Part shown: positions 43,694 through 53,851 of the stretch, piece by piece
Numbering within the stretch: position 1 is the stretch's first letter
Layout of the letters: every line of letters starts with the position of its first letter
DNA from: Lachnospiraceae bacterium
Lineage (GTDB): Bacteria > Bacillota > Clostridia > Lachnospirales > Lachnospiraceae
Direction of reading: 5' to 3'
NCBI GenBank assembly: GCA_017461725.1
Contig: JAFTXG010000022.1
Location: 140,784-204,783, forward strand
Length of the DNA stretch: 64,000 nt
Notes under the pieces: model-generated
Told to the model about the DNA's origin: nothing
Seen by the model: the letters and a program-made list of their open reading frames with translations, nothing else
The model's database searches: none
Position numbers and translations under genes: made by a program

Positions 43694-44812
43694 ATGGCAG
43701 TAAATGAAACCAGACCTTATGTACAGTGGGACCTGATCAACGATTTCATGATCGATGTGTTCAAGGCTTACGGCGTTCCCGCCGAGGATGCAGCGATCTG
43801 CGCAGACGTTCTGCTGGAGTCTGACCGCCGTGGTATCGAGAGCCATGGCTGCAACCGCTTTAAACCTATTTATCTGGACCGCATCAAGAACGGCACTCTG
43901 TTGCCTGTGACCAACTGCGAGATCGTTAAGGAGACCCCCACCACCGTGGTTATGGACGCTCACAACGGTATGGGTATGGTTGCTTCCCACAAGATGATGG
44001 AGAAGCTGATCGAGAAGGCTAAGGTTTACGGTATGGCTGGTGGTACTATCTATAACTCCACCCATTACGGTATTGCTGGTTACTGGTCCACCATGGCTGA
44101 GAAGGCTGGTATGATCGGTATCACCGGTACCAATGCTCGTCCTTCCGTAGCTCCCACCTTCGGTGTTGAGCCTATGATGGGTACCAACCCCTTCACCTTC
44201 ACCATCCCCACCGATGAGGAGTTCCCCTTCAACTACGACTGTGCTACCTCCATCGTACAGAACGGTAAGATCGAGTTCTACGAGCGCAGCGGCAAGCCTA
44301 CCCCCGCAGGTCTGGTTGTTACCAAGGACGGCGACACCCTGACCGATTCCGGCGAGATCCTTCGCGAGATGCGTAAGGGTAACTGTGCACTGCTTCCCGT
44401 TGGTGGTCTGGGCGAGGAGACCGGCGGATACAAGGGCTACGGTTTTGTAACCATCGTTGAGATCCTTTCTGCAGCACTGGCAGGCGGCCCTCACACCAAG
44501 GCACTGACCGGCAAGAAGGCTGACGGCAGCAACGATTTCTATCGTCTGGGTCACTTCTTCTTCGTTATCAACCCCGAGTTCTTCATGGGCGTTGACACCT
44601 TTAAGCATACTACCGGCGACATCCTTCGTGCGCTGCGTAACTCCACCAAGGCTCCCGGTGAGGATCGCATCTACACCGCTGGTGAGAAGGAGTACATGTC
44701 TTGGCTGGATCGCAAGGACAAGGGCGTTCCCGTTGGCGAGTCCATCCAGAAGGAGTTCATCCAGCTGCGTGACGAGTGCGGCCTGGACTACAAGTTCCCT
44801 TTTGAGGCATAA
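43694..44812 (+). CDS. Ldh-family malate/L-lactate dehydrogenase
   Basis: This cytosolic NAD(P)-dependent oxidoreductase (372 aa) belongs to the Ldh_2 family, distinct from classic MDH. Visible motifs are DRRGIESHGCNRF near residue 50, NSTHYGIAGYWSTMAEK with the catalytic histidine near 120, TNARPSVAPTFG, MGTNPFTFTIP and GYKGYGFVTIVEIL. The substrate may be malate, lactate, sulfolactate or ureidoglycolate; the malic enzyme just downstream favours malate. Codons are strongly biased (GGT, GCT, CTG), which suggests high expression. AAGGAGG lies before the ATG. Confidence 0.85.
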   Translation: MAVNETRPYVQWDLINDFMIDVFKAYGVPAEDAAICADVLLESDRRGIESHGCNRFKPIYLDRIKNGTLLPVTNCEIVKETPTTVVMDAHNGMGMVASHKMMEKLIEKAKVYGMAGGTIYNSTHYGIAGYWSTMAEKAGMIGITGTNARPSVAPTFGVEPMMGTNPFTFTIPTDEEFPFNYDCATSIVQNGKIEFYERSGKPTPAGLVVTKDGDTLTDSGEILREMRKGNCALLPVGGLGEETGGYKGYGFVTIVEILSAALAGGPHTKALTGKKADGSNDFYRLGHFFFVINPEFFMGVDTFKHTTGDILRALRNSTKAPGEDRIYTAGEKEYMSWLDRKDKGVPVGESIQKEFIQLRDECGLDYKFPFEA

Positions 44813-44837
44813 TTTAGCAATGTAAAATTCCGGACGG

Positions 44838-44970
44838 CGTTCAGGCAGCGAACATGCTTGCTGCCTGAGCATCGGACGGGTGAGACGGTATGAGCAAAAA
44901 CTCTGCGGAGCAGGGCGATTAGCGAATATCGGCATCGATTGCGAGAGTGCACAGCACGAAGCAATCGGGT
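44838..44970. repeat. Intergenic hairpin element, copy 4
   Basis: TCAGGCAGC (44841-44849) pairs perfectly with 44860-44868, and further on CGATTGC (44936-44942) pairs with GCAATCG (44961-44967) around an inner GTGC-ACA-GCAC. A segment with TATGAGCA and CTGCGGAGCAGGG lies between, like the second half of the copies at 46195 and 46510. It lacks the GTGAGC core. Confidence 0.45.
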
Positions 44971-45009
44971 TTAATATATTTAATTTCGAAAATTTTGGAG
45001 GATATTACC

Positions 45010-46185
45010 ATGGATTACGCAAAAGAATCTTTGAGACTTCATGGCGAGTGGGCTGGTAAGATTGAGGTTGTTACCCGTGTGCCCGTTGCTACCAAGGATG
45101 ACCTGTCTGTAGCATACACCCCCGGTGTTGCACAGCCCTGTCTGGAGATCCAGAAGGATGTAAATAAGAGCTATGAGCTGACCAGACGTCACAATATGTG
45201 TGCAGTTGTTACCGATGGTACTGCAGTTCTGGGTCTTGGCGATATCGGCCCTGAGGCTGGTATGCCCGTTATGGAAGGAAAGTGCGTTCTGTTCAAGGCT
45301 TTCGGTGATGTAGACGCATTCCCTCTCTGCATCAAGTCCAAGGACGTTGATGAGATCGTTAATACCGTTTACCTGCTGTCCGGTTCCTTCGGCGGTGTAA
45401 ACCTTGAGGATATCGCTGCTCCCCGCTGCTTCGAGATCGAGCGCAAGCTGAAGGAGAAGTGTGATATTCCGATTTTCCACGATGACCAGCACGGTACCGC
45501 TATCATCACTCTGGCTGGTATGCTGAATGCACTGAAGGTTGTTGGCAAGAAGAAAGAGGAAGTTAAGGTTGTTACCTCCGGCGCTGGTGCTGCAGCTATC
45601 TCCATCGTTAAGCTGCTGCTCTCCGCAGGCTTCAAGAATGTTATCATGTGTGACCGTTCCGGCGCTATCTACAAGGGCCGTGAGAAGGGCATGAACTGGA
45701 TCAAGGAAGAGATGGCAGAGGTTACCAACCTTGAGAGAAAGTCCGGTACTCTGGCTGAGATGCTGGTAGGCGCTGACGTATTCATCGGTGTTTCCGCTCC
45801 CAAGCAGGTTACCACTGAGATGGTTAAGACCATGAACAAGGATGCGATCATCTTTGCATGTGCTAACCCCACTCCCGAGATCTTCCCCGACGAGGCAAAG
45901 GCAGGCGGCGCTAAGGTAGTTTCTACCGGCCGCAGCGATTTCCCCAACCAGATCAACAACGTTCTGGCATTCCCCGGTGTATTCCGTGGAGCATTCGATG
46001 TTCGCGCAAGCGATATCAACGAGGAGATGAAGATGGCAGCTGCTGAGGCACTGGCAGGCCTGATCTCCGACGAGGAGCTGAACGAGGATTACATCATCCC
46101 TAAGGCATTCGATCCTCGCGTTGGTAAGACTGTTGCTGCTGCAGTTGCAGAGGCAGCTAGAAAGAGCGGCGTTGCTCGTATTTGA
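45010..46185 (+). CDS. Malic enzyme, NAD(P)-dependent
   Basis: This oxidative decarboxylase converts malate to pyruvate and CO2. The short bacterial form (391 aa) is complete: VAYTPGVAQPCLEIQKD, AVVTDGTAVLGLGDIGPEAG with the metal and substrate residues, FHDDQHGTAIITLAGMLNAL, SGAGAAAISIVKLLL for NAD(P) and FACANPTPEIFPDEA. ATG 45010 follows GGAGG; the upstream frame reads through a repeat hairpin. Codon choice is again strongly biased. With the Ldh-family enzyme it could form a malate shunt that moves electrons between NAD and NADP. Cofactor preference cannot be read safely. Confidence 0.92.
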   Translation: MDYAKESLRLHGEWAGKIEVVTRVPVATKDDLSVAYTPGVAQPCLEIQKDVNKSYELTRRHNMCAVVTDGTAVLGLGDIGPEAGMPVMEGKCVLFKAFGDVDAFPLCIKSKDVDEIVNTVYLLSGSFGGVNLEDIAAPRCFEIERKLKEKCDIPIFHDDQHGTAIITLAGMLNALKVVGKKKEEVKVVTSGAGAAAISIVKLLLSAGFKNVIMCDRSGAIYKGREKGMNWIKEEMAEVTNLERKSGTLAEMLVGADVFIGVSAPKQVTTEMVKTMNKDAIIFACANPTPEIFPDEAKAGGAKVVSTGRSDFPNQINNVLAFPGVFRGAFDVRASDINEEMKMAAAEALAGLISDEELNEDYIIPKAFDPRVGKTVAAAVAEAARKSGVARI

Positions 46186-46194
46186 TGTTCAAAT

Positions 46195-46330
46195 CTGAAG
46201 TGCGTCAGAGAGACTGTATCAGGCCGGTGAGCTTGCTCACAGCGGGCTGAATGCAGGCGCGATGACATAGGGCAGATGCCCGTTCATGAGCAGCTTCGAA
46301 GAAGGTGCGAATAAGTACTTCAGAAATTAA
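46195..46330. repeat. Intergenic hairpin element, copy 2
   Basis: The core GTGAGCTTGCTCAC (46227-46240) is enclosed by 46219-46226 and 46243-46250, which pair at seven of eight positions. A GGGCAGATGCCC hairpin and an ATGAGCAGCTTCGAAG segment follow, as in copy 3. It lies directly after the malic enzyme. Confidence 0.6.
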
Positions 46331-46371
46331 AATTACCAATTACGCCCATTATAGATTACTCATTTTGCGGG

Positions 46372-46405
46372 AGGCGCTGTCACCGAATGGTGGCAGCGCC
46401 TTTCG
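46372..46405 (+). terminator. Terminator after the malic enzyme region
   Basis: AGGCGCTGTCACC (46372-46384), GAAT loop and GGTGGCAGCGCCT (46389-46401), one G-U, then TTT. Confidence 0.85.
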
Positions 46406-46465
46406 CGTTGCCTGGCAACTTAGATAAATGCTCATAATATATTTCTAAATTCTTTGTAAAAACTG

Positions 46466-46494
46466 GTGACAGTCATCCCTTTCTCAGGTATAAT
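46466..46494 (+). promoter_or_regulatory. Promoter reading into repeat copy 3
   Basis: GTGACA at 46466-46471, 17 bases, TATAAT at 46489-46494. The predicted start near 46501 places the whole repeat in the leader of the gene at 46729. Confidence 0.7.
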
Positions 46495-46509
46495 ATACGC
46501 GAAAGCAAT

Positions 46510-46703
46510 GAGCAGTGCATAGACGGAGACGATACATCTGTGTGAGCTTGCTCACGGACAGATGTATTCGGCGACGTATATATAGGGCGAAAGCCCGTGA
46601 ACGAGCACTCGCAGAGCGGGTGCGAGATGCACTGCGGAGAGAGCAGGACGCGAAAGCCCGTGAACGAACTCCCGCAGAGCGGGTGCGAGATGCACTGCGG
46701 AGA
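46510..46703. repeat. Intergenic hairpin element, copy 3, with tandem 54-bp duplication
   Basis: The core GTGAGCTTGCTCAC (46542-46555) is enclosed by a perfect 10-bp stem (ATACATCTGT at 46532-46541 with 46558-46567). A 54-bp unit at 46587-46640 is repeated at 46650-46703 with three differences; each contains GGGTGCGAGATGCACTGC. GCAGTGCAT near the start is the inverse of ATGCACTGC in each unit. With copy 2 and the terminator it fills the 543-base gap 46186-46728. Confidence 0.8.
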
Positions 46704-46728
46704 TGAATTTACATACAGAGGAGTTTAT

Positions 46729-47274
46729 ATGAAAAAGATATTTATCGGTGCGATTTTTATACTTTTGAATTTTAATATTAACATTGGCAGCGGTTCAGTG
46801 GGGCTTCTTCCCGATTCGGCAGGTTTTTTTCTGGTGTGGAAGGGATTGACGGAGCTGGTGACCGGCGATAAGCGTCTGGAGGAGATGTCCGCCTTTGCCA
46901 GAAAGGTATTGCTTGTTTTGGCGGTCGCCACCGGGGTGGAGTATGTGCTGGCTATCTTCGGCATGAGCCTTTTTGCGGCGGAGAAATATGTTTACAGTAT
47001 TATCTGGTCGGTGCTGCTGATTGGGTTCGAGTGTTACGCATGGCGCATTGTGGTGACGATCATCCAGAATCTGGAGATGGCTTACGCCAAAGAGTTCAAC
47101 GGAAAGATGCTCTCAGCTGCATGGTGGTTTTATATGATCACGAATGCACTGGTGACCGTAGGCTCATGGAATTCTGACTCATTCCTGGTCTACGCTGTGG
47201 CGTTCAATATTGTTTCCATGGTCAATTTTCTGATTCAGTTATTCAAGTGCCAGAAATTGTTTGGTCAAAAGTAG
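46729..47274 (+). CDS. Multi-span membrane protein, unknown
   Basis: The family is not recognised. The 181-aa protein has about five hydrophobic segments: IFIGAIFILLNFNINIGSG at the start, VLLVLAVATGVEYVLAIFGM, YSIIWSVLLIGFECYAWRIV, AAWWFYMITNALVTVGSW and LVYAVAFNIVSMVNFLIQLF. ATG 46729 follows AGAGGAG; the frame stays open upstream only because the 54-bp duplication has a 63-bp period, so the upstream part is not counted as protein. The leader RNA contains the structured repeat. No role can be named. Confidence 0.72.
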   Translation: MKKIFIGAIFILLNFNINIGSGSVGLLPDSAGFFLVWKGLTELVTGDKRLEEMSAFARKVLLVLAVATGVEYVLAIFGMSLFAAEKYVYSIIWSVLLIGFECYAWRIVVTIIQNLEMAYAKEFNGKMLSAAWWFYMITNALVTVGSWNSDSFLVYAVAFNIVSMVNFLIQLFKCQKLFGQK

Positions 47275-47337
47275 CGCGGCTGCTATATTGGCAGAGTGAA
47301 GGAAGTGTTACCATTACAGTTGGCAGAGAGGTAAACC

Positions 47338-47565
47338 ATGAAGTGTTACGAGACGGTATGGGAGATTTTTAACCAGTGTGCGAACAATCAGATGAGAGAT
47401 GTCTTCTTTGATGAGATCGAGATTGATGATCCGGAGCAGTTTATTCGGAATAAGTTCAAAGGGAAAAGTATGACCTATGAGAAAGAAGTTCTGGCGGATG
47501 GAACGATTTTGTTCCATATTGATGCCGCCTGGATCAGACAGCGGTATACATTCACGGAGATATGA
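47338..47565 (+). CDS. Small hypothetical protein (75 aa)
   Basis: No family is recognised. The protein is acidic and soluble: CYETVWEIFNQCANNQMRDV, then FFDEIEIDDPEQFIRNKFKG and a beta-like end, VLADGTILFHIDAAWIRQRY. GAGAGG lies before ATG 47338. It sits 63 bases after the membrane protein and 118 before glpK, on the same strand, and may be expressed with either. Absence of rare features and a proper ribosome site support a real gene. Confidence 0.65.
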   Translation: MKCYETVWEIFNQCANNQMRDVFFDEIEIDDPEQFIRNKFKGKSMTYEKEVLADGTILFHIDAAWIRQRYTFTEI

Positions 47566-47602
47566 GAATCACATCCGGTGCTGCCGGAAAAGAGATTTAT
47601 GA

Positions 47603-49183
<1,581 letters not shown>

Positions 49184-49253
49184 GCGTTGGACCCGGGTAG
49201 TAATAAAGGGTGACCTGAACTAATGTGAGGGTAAGTTGTGTTGATGTGTGAAT

Positions 49254-49284
49254 GCGTCGGGGCCTTGCGGCTCCGGCGTTTTTG
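49254..49284 (+). terminator. Terminator of glpK
   Basis: CGTCGGGGCC (49255-49264) pairs with GGCTCCGGCG (49269-49278), two G-U, then TTTTT. Confidence 0.82.
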
Positions 49285-49469
49285 CTTCCGATGAGACCAC
49301 CGTCTAAAATGGACGGGAATGGTAATATTTCTTTCGAAAATAAGTTCGATAGGGCTTGCGAAAATTGTCAGGTCGGTGTATAGTATTAAATGGTTGTCCG
49401 GGAGAAAGTAACTCGGACAGAGAAAACGAGTGTGCCGCAGTTCCGCGGCAGAATGGAGTGAAAAGTATC

Positions 49470-50210
49470 ATGGCAAATAATGTGAAGCATGTGATTGCAG
49501 TTTCCAGCGGAAAGGGAGGCGTGGGAAAATCCTTCGTGTCCGGTATGTTGGCAGTTGCTTTATCTAAACAGGGATTTAAGGTGGGCATTTTGGATGCGGA
49601 TCTGACCGGTCCCTCCATTCCGAAGATGTTCGGTGTGAAGGACGGCCTGATGATGGACGCGAAGCAGAATCTGGTACCTCCGGTGACGAAGGGCGGTATT
49701 AAGATGATCTCTGTGAATTTCCTGCTGTCCGATGAGACCAATCCGGTAATCTGGAGAGGCCCTATCCTCGGAAAGATGATCAAGCAGTTTTGGGAGAATG
49801 TTCTGTGGGAGGAGCTGGACTATCTGGTGATCGATATGCCTCCGGGAACCGGGGACGTTCCGCTGACCGTTTATCAGTCCATTCCGATCGACGGTGCGGT
49901 GATCGTGACGACGCCTCAGGATCTGGTCAAGATGATCGTCTCCAAGTCCGTCAATATGGCGGTGAAGATGAGCATTCCGATTTACGGTCTGATCGAGAAC
50001 TACAGCTACATGGAGTGTCCTGACTGCGGTAAAAGGCTGTATCCTTTCGGCGAGAGTAAGCTGGAGGAGATCGCGGCCGATCTCGGTCTGGGGATCCTGA
50101 TGAGGTTGCCCATCAACCCTGAGTGGGCGAAGCTGGCGGACCAGGGACGGTTCGAGGAGCTGGATGTGGAGGCCATCGGAGTAAAGACGGAAGTGTTTGA
50201 GATGGTTTAG
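49470..50210 (+). CDS. Mrp/NBP35-type P-loop ATPase (Fe-S carrier)
   Basis: Mrp proteins bind and transfer iron-sulfur clusters as dimers. This 246-aa protein has the deviant Walker A SSGKGGVGKSFVSGMLAVAL at the start, DADLTGPSIPKMFG, LVIDMPPGTGDVPLTVYQS and the paired cysteines YMECPDCGKRLYPFG near residue 185. The N-terminal DUF59 domain found in many Mrp proteins is absent, as usual in Clostridia. ATG 49470 follows GGAGTGA. It has no clear operon partner here. Confidence 0.9.
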   Translation: MANNVKHVIAVSSGKGGVGKSFVSGMLAVALSKQGFKVGILDADLTGPSIPKMFGVKDGLMMDAKQNLVPPVTKGGIKMISVNFLLSDETNPVIWRGPILGKMIKQFWENVLWEELDYLVIDMPPGTGDVPLTVYQSIPIDGAVIVTTPQDLVKMIVSKSVNMAVKMSIPIYGLIENYSYMECPDCGKRLYPFGESKLEEIAADLGLGILMRLPINPEWAKLADQGRFEELDVEAIGVKTEVFEMV

Positions 50211-50268
50211 GGGTGTCTTTGCGAATGGCGCATGCTGAACTGTTCCAAACAACAGCAAAGGAAAAGAT

Positions 50269-52728
50269 ATGGTTCAAATGACGGATAACCAGGTGCGGAC
50301 TTCGGTCCGTCACCTGGTAGAATTTATCTTACGGGGCGGGGACATCGACAGCCGCCGCGGCAGCGGCAGGGATGTGGAAGCCATGCAGGCCGGAGCCAGA
50401 CTTCACCGGAAGATTCAGAAGAGCATGGACGGCGGTTATGCCGCCGAGGTGGGGCTGAAGGGCGAGTTTCCGGTGGGTGATGTGGTGATCTGTCTGGAAG
50501 GCCGGGCGGATGGGATCATCACCACGGCGGACGGGGTGACCGTCGATGAGATCAAGGGCATATATGCGGATGTGAGCCGGCTGGAAGCACCGGTTCCTGT
50601 TCACCGTGCCCAGGCCATGTGCTATGCCTGGCTCTATGGCTCCCAGAAGGGCTTGGAAACCATCTCCATCCGGATGACCTACGCCACCCTCGAGACGGAG
50701 GATATCCGTTATTTTCATGAGCAGTTTACCATGGAGGAGCTGAGCAAGTGGTTTGACGAGGTGATCGAGGCATACGGGAAATGGGCGAACTTCCTCTACC
50801 ATCATCGAATCAGACGAAATCAGACCATTGCCGGGGCGGAGTTTCCCTTTGCGTATCGCCCCGGACAGAAAAAGCTGGCGGCCAGTGTCTACAAAACCAT
50901 TGAGGCGAGGAATCGCCTGTTTGTACAGGCACCCACCGGTATCGGCAAGACCATGTCGGTGATCTATCCGGCAGTGAAGGCGCTGGGGGAAGGGAAAGGC
51001 GAGCGGATATTCTATCTGACGGCGAAAACCATTACCCGCACTGCGGCGGAGGAGGCCTTTAAGATTCTGCAGGACAGAGGGCTGTTTTTCTCCACCGTTA
51101 CCCTGACGGCGAAGGAAAAGCTGTGTCCCATGGAAAAGTGCGAGTGCAATCCGGATCTGTGCCCCAGAGCCAAAGGACATTTCGACCGGGTGAACGATGC
51201 AGTGTTTGCGCTGATTCAGGAGAAGGAGCGGATCACCAGAGAGGACGTGCTGGCGTTTGCGGAAAGGTATCAGGTCTGTCCCCACGAGTTTGATCTGGAC
51301 ATCAGCGACTGGGTGGACGGAATTATCTGTGACTATAATTATGCTTTCGACCCTAATGTTCAGTTAAAGCGGGCCTTTGGGGAGAGTGTCAGCTGCGACC
51401 ATATATTGCTGATCGACGAGGCACATAACCTGGTGGAGCGGGCCAGGGAGATGTATTCCGCGGAGATTCTCAAGGAAGATTTTCTGGCGGTGATGAAGCT
51501 GGTGAAGCCCTACAGCAAGAAGCTGGAGAGTAAGCTGTCCCGATGTAACCGTCTGCTGCTGGAATTAAAGCGCGAGTGCGAGAGTTGGAAACTGGTGGAC
51601 AGTGTGGACCATCTGGCCCTTGCTGTCGAAGGTGCATTGGGCGCCATCGAGGATTTTGAGGAGGAGATACCTCATTTTGGAAGCCAGGAGCAGCTCAGCG
51701 AGCTGTATCTGAATCTGCGTCATTTTATGAATATGTATACTCGGCTGGATAAGTGTTATCGGATTTATACGGAGCACTGCAGCGAAGGATTTCGGTTGAA
51801 GTTGTTCTGTATCAATCCGGTGAATAATCTGGATGAGTGTATTCAGAGGGCTGCGGCGACGGTATTCTTCTCTGCCACTTTGTTGCCGATTCAGTACTAC
51901 CGGACGCTGCTCAGTGACCGGAAGGAGGATTATACGGTTTATCTGGACTCGCCTTTTGCGGAGGAGAATCGGCTGCTTGTCATCGGCAGGGATGTGACCA
52001 GCCGATACACCAGACGAAACCAGAGCGAGTTTCGGCGGATCGGCGAGTATATTTGGAAGATGGTGCAGGAGAAGCCGGGAAATTATCTGGCATTCTTCCC
52101 CTCCTATCGCTACCTGGATGAAGTGCTGAGTGTGCTGGGTAGAAAGAATGATAATTCGACGTTGTCGGACGATGAAGTAGAGATAGAGGGAAAAGTTTAT
52201 CGATATATATCATCAGACGGAGAAGAAAGCGTTGAAACAGAGAAATATTTACCTGTGAGGATTGTTTCTCAGACGCCCGGTATGAACGAGCGGGAGAAGG
52301 AGGAGTTTCTGGAAACGTTCTCTGAGGAGCATGAAGGTTCGCTTCTGGGGCTATGTGTCATGGGCGGTATCTTTTCGGAGGGTATCGACCTGACCGGGGA
52401 CCGGCTGATCGGAGTTGCGATTGTGGGGACCGGACTTCCTCAGGTCTGTACCGAGCGCGAGATTCTGAAGCAGTATTTCGATGAGACCTTGGGAGCAGGA
52501 TTTTCCTACGCTTATCAGTACCCCGGAATGAACAAGGTCCTCCAGGCGGCCGGACGGGTGATCCGGACGGAGAAGGACCGGGGGGTGATTGTGTTATTGG
52601 ATGATCGGTTTTTGCGGGAGGATTATCAGAATCTCTTCCCCAGAGAGTGGAATCATTTTGTCACCGTGCGGGAAGGTGGTTTTTCTGAACCGCTGTCAAT
52701 GTTCTGGAACGGAGATGTCCTCTTTTAA
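50269..52728 (+). CDS. Nuclease-helicase fusion, DinG/XPD family
   Basis: This 819-aa protein joins an N-terminal RecB/Cas4-like nuclease to an SF2 helicase. The nuclease core is VTVDEIKGIYADV near residue 95, followed by HRAQAMCYAWLYGSQK. The helicase has Walker A APTGIGKTMSVIYPAVKAL near 221, four cysteines of an iron-sulfur cluster (CPMEKCECNPDLCP) near 285, DEAH in LLIDEAHNLVERARE near 382 and late motifs FSEGIDLTGD and QAAGRVIRTEKD. Such proteins unwind DNA 5'-3' and are thought to act in repair. The 3' end overlaps the convergent LysR gene by 33 bases. Confidence 0.9.
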   Translation: MVQMTDNQVRTSVRHLVEFILRGGDIDSRRGSGRDVEAMQAGARLHRKIQKSMDGGYAAEVGLKGEFPVGDVVICLEGRADGIITTADGVTVDEIKGIYADVSRLEAPVPVHRAQAMCYAWLYGSQKGLETISIRMTYATLETEDIRYFHEQFTMEELSKWFDEVIEAYGKWANFLYHHRIRRNQTIAGAEFPFAYRPGQKKLAASVYKTIEARNRLFVQAPTGIGKTMSVIYPAVKALGEGKGERIFYLTAKTITRTAAEEAFKILQDRGLFFSTVTLTAKEKLCPMEKCECNPDLCPRAKGHFDRVNDAVFALIQEKERITREDVLAFAERYQVCPHEFDLDISDWVDGIICDYNYAFDPNVQLKRAFGESVSCDHILLIDEAHNLVERAREMYSAEILKEDFLAVMKLVKPYSKKLESKLSRCNRLLLELKRECESWKLVDSVDHLALAVEGALGAIEDFEEEIPHFGSQEQLSELYLNLRHFMNMYTRLDKCYRIYTEHCSEGFRLKLFCINPVNNLDECIQRAAATVFFSATLLPIQYYRTLLSDRKEDYTVYLDSPFAEENRLLVIGRDVTSRYTRRNQSEFRRIGEYIWKMVQEKPGNYLAFFPSYRYLDEVLSVLGRKNDNSTLSDDEVEIEGKVYRYISSDGEESVETEKYLPVRIVSQTPGMNEREKEEFLETFSEEHEGSLLGLCVMGGIFSEGIDLTGDRLIGVAIVGTGLPQVCTEREILKQYFDETLGAGFSYAYQYPGMNKVLQAAGRVIRTEKDRGVIVLLDDRFLREDYQNLFPREWNHFVTVREGGFSEPLSMFWNGDVLF

Positions 52729-53601
52729 CAGGTCAAGGAAACGGATGGCGGCCGCGGACAGTGGAGAATTTTCATTGTACGCGGTCACAATTTTTCTCTC
52801 CGGCATGTCCTCGCGGATCGGGATACAGTACAGATCAGGATCATCCGTCGGGACACAGTAATCGGGAATATAGGCTACGCCCAGACCGATCCGGGCAAGA
52901 TCGACCAGCAGATCGTTGCTGTTCAGCTCAATTTCCGGGATCAGCTCCACCTGATGCTGGCGGAATAGATGCATCAGAGAATCGCCGGACACGCTTTTGC
53001 GGTCCAGCATAAGGATCGGATACTCTGCCAAATCCTTCAGCGATACCGGCTCGTCCGGACAGGGAAAAAACTGGCGATTGGCCAGAAAGACATCCTTAAA
53101 AGGCCGTAAGGTGGTCAGGGTGGACATACCGAACAGAGGAGGATTAGGGTAATTGGTGATGACCAGCTCCACGGTACCCTGATGCAGCAATGTGCCGCAG
53201 GCCTGAGAGGAGCGATTGGTCACCTTCAGGTGCACGTGGGGATAGAGCTTATGAAACTGATTTAAATAAGGCACCAGAAAGTAACGGCACAGCGTATCGC
53301 TGGCACCGATGCGGAGCTGTCCGCTCTCCAGAGAGTTCACCTCAAGAAGCTGGCTCTCGCCGCGAAGGATCAGATTGACCGCCGGTTCGATATGCTGAAG
53401 GAGAAGTTCGCCCTCGGGTGTCAGAGAAACCTTTTTGGTGCTGCGGACAAAAAGCTGCTGATTTAATCGCTTTTCCAGCATCTTGATGGATTGGCTGACG
53501 GCAGACTGGGAAATGTACAGTCTCTTGGATGCCTCGGAAAAACTCAGTGTGGTGGCAACATAATAAAATACTTTATAGAGTTCGAAATTAATGTCAGACA
53601 T
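52696..53601 (-). CDS. LysR family transcriptional regulator
   Basis: This 301-aa regulator has an N-terminal winged helix (FELYKVFYYVATTLSFSEAS, KRLYISQSAVSQSIKMLEKR) and the LysR substrate-binding domain (GQLRIGASDTLCRYFLVPYL, LARIGLGVAYIPDYCV). It is of the CysL/CysR-like branch that often controls sulfur or nitrogen metabolism, but the target is unknown. AAAGGAG precedes ATG 53601. It is the only protein gene on the minus strand; its 3' end runs into the helicase gene and its 5' end faces uvrA across 250 bases, an AT-rich gap typical of LysR operators. Confidence 0.9.
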   Translation of the reverse strand: MSDINFELYKVFYYVATTLSFSEASKRLYISQSAVSQSIKMLEKRLNQQLFVRSTKKVSLTPEGELLLQHIEPAVNLILRGESQLLEVNSLESGQLRIGASDTLCRYFLVPYLNQFHKLYPHVHLKVTNRSSQACGTLLHQGTVELVITNYPNPPLFGMSTLTTLRPFKDVFLANRQFFPCPDEPVSLKDLAEYPILMLDRKSVSGDSLMHLFRQHQVELIPEIELNSNDLLVDLARIGLGVAYIPDYCVPTDDPDLYCIPIREDMPERKIVTAYNENSPLSAAAIRFLDLLKEDISVPEH

Positions 53602-53773
53602 GGGGGCTCCTTTGTATAATAATAGGCGTTGTACGTTTCGATAACATAACACATTAGTTTTATTATTAATTAAAATAAAAAAGATTATTAACAATGCTTA
53701 TAGTATAACGCGAAAAGGGAAAAATAGCAAGGGAAAGTTTTAAAAAGTATCGAACAAATGTTTGTGAAAACGC

Positions 53774-53802
53774 TGGACAAATCGGTTAATATGGAGTATA
53801 CT
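53774..53802 (+). promoter_or_regulatory. Promoter of uvrA
   Basis: TGGACA at 53774-53779, 17 bases, TATACT at 53797-53802. CGAACAAATGTTTG at 53752-53765, just before the -35, is a near match to the LexA (SOS) box consensus CGAAC-N4-GTTCG, with TTTG in place of TTCG. Confidence 0.65.
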
Positions 53803-53851
53803 GACTGTGCAGAATGATGTGGATGATGTGGAAAGGGTTACGGCAGAGATT

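Noticed and set aside
46597..46728. In-frame N-terminal extension of the membrane protein with a 21-residue repeat
   Set aside because: It is the translation of the 54-bp duplicated intergenic element; the proper ribosome site and hydrophobic start are at 46729.
53807..53851. GTG start giving uvrA 15 extra residues
   Set aside because: It lies at the predicted transcription start, leaving no room for a ribosome site, and the extra residues are not typical of UvrA.
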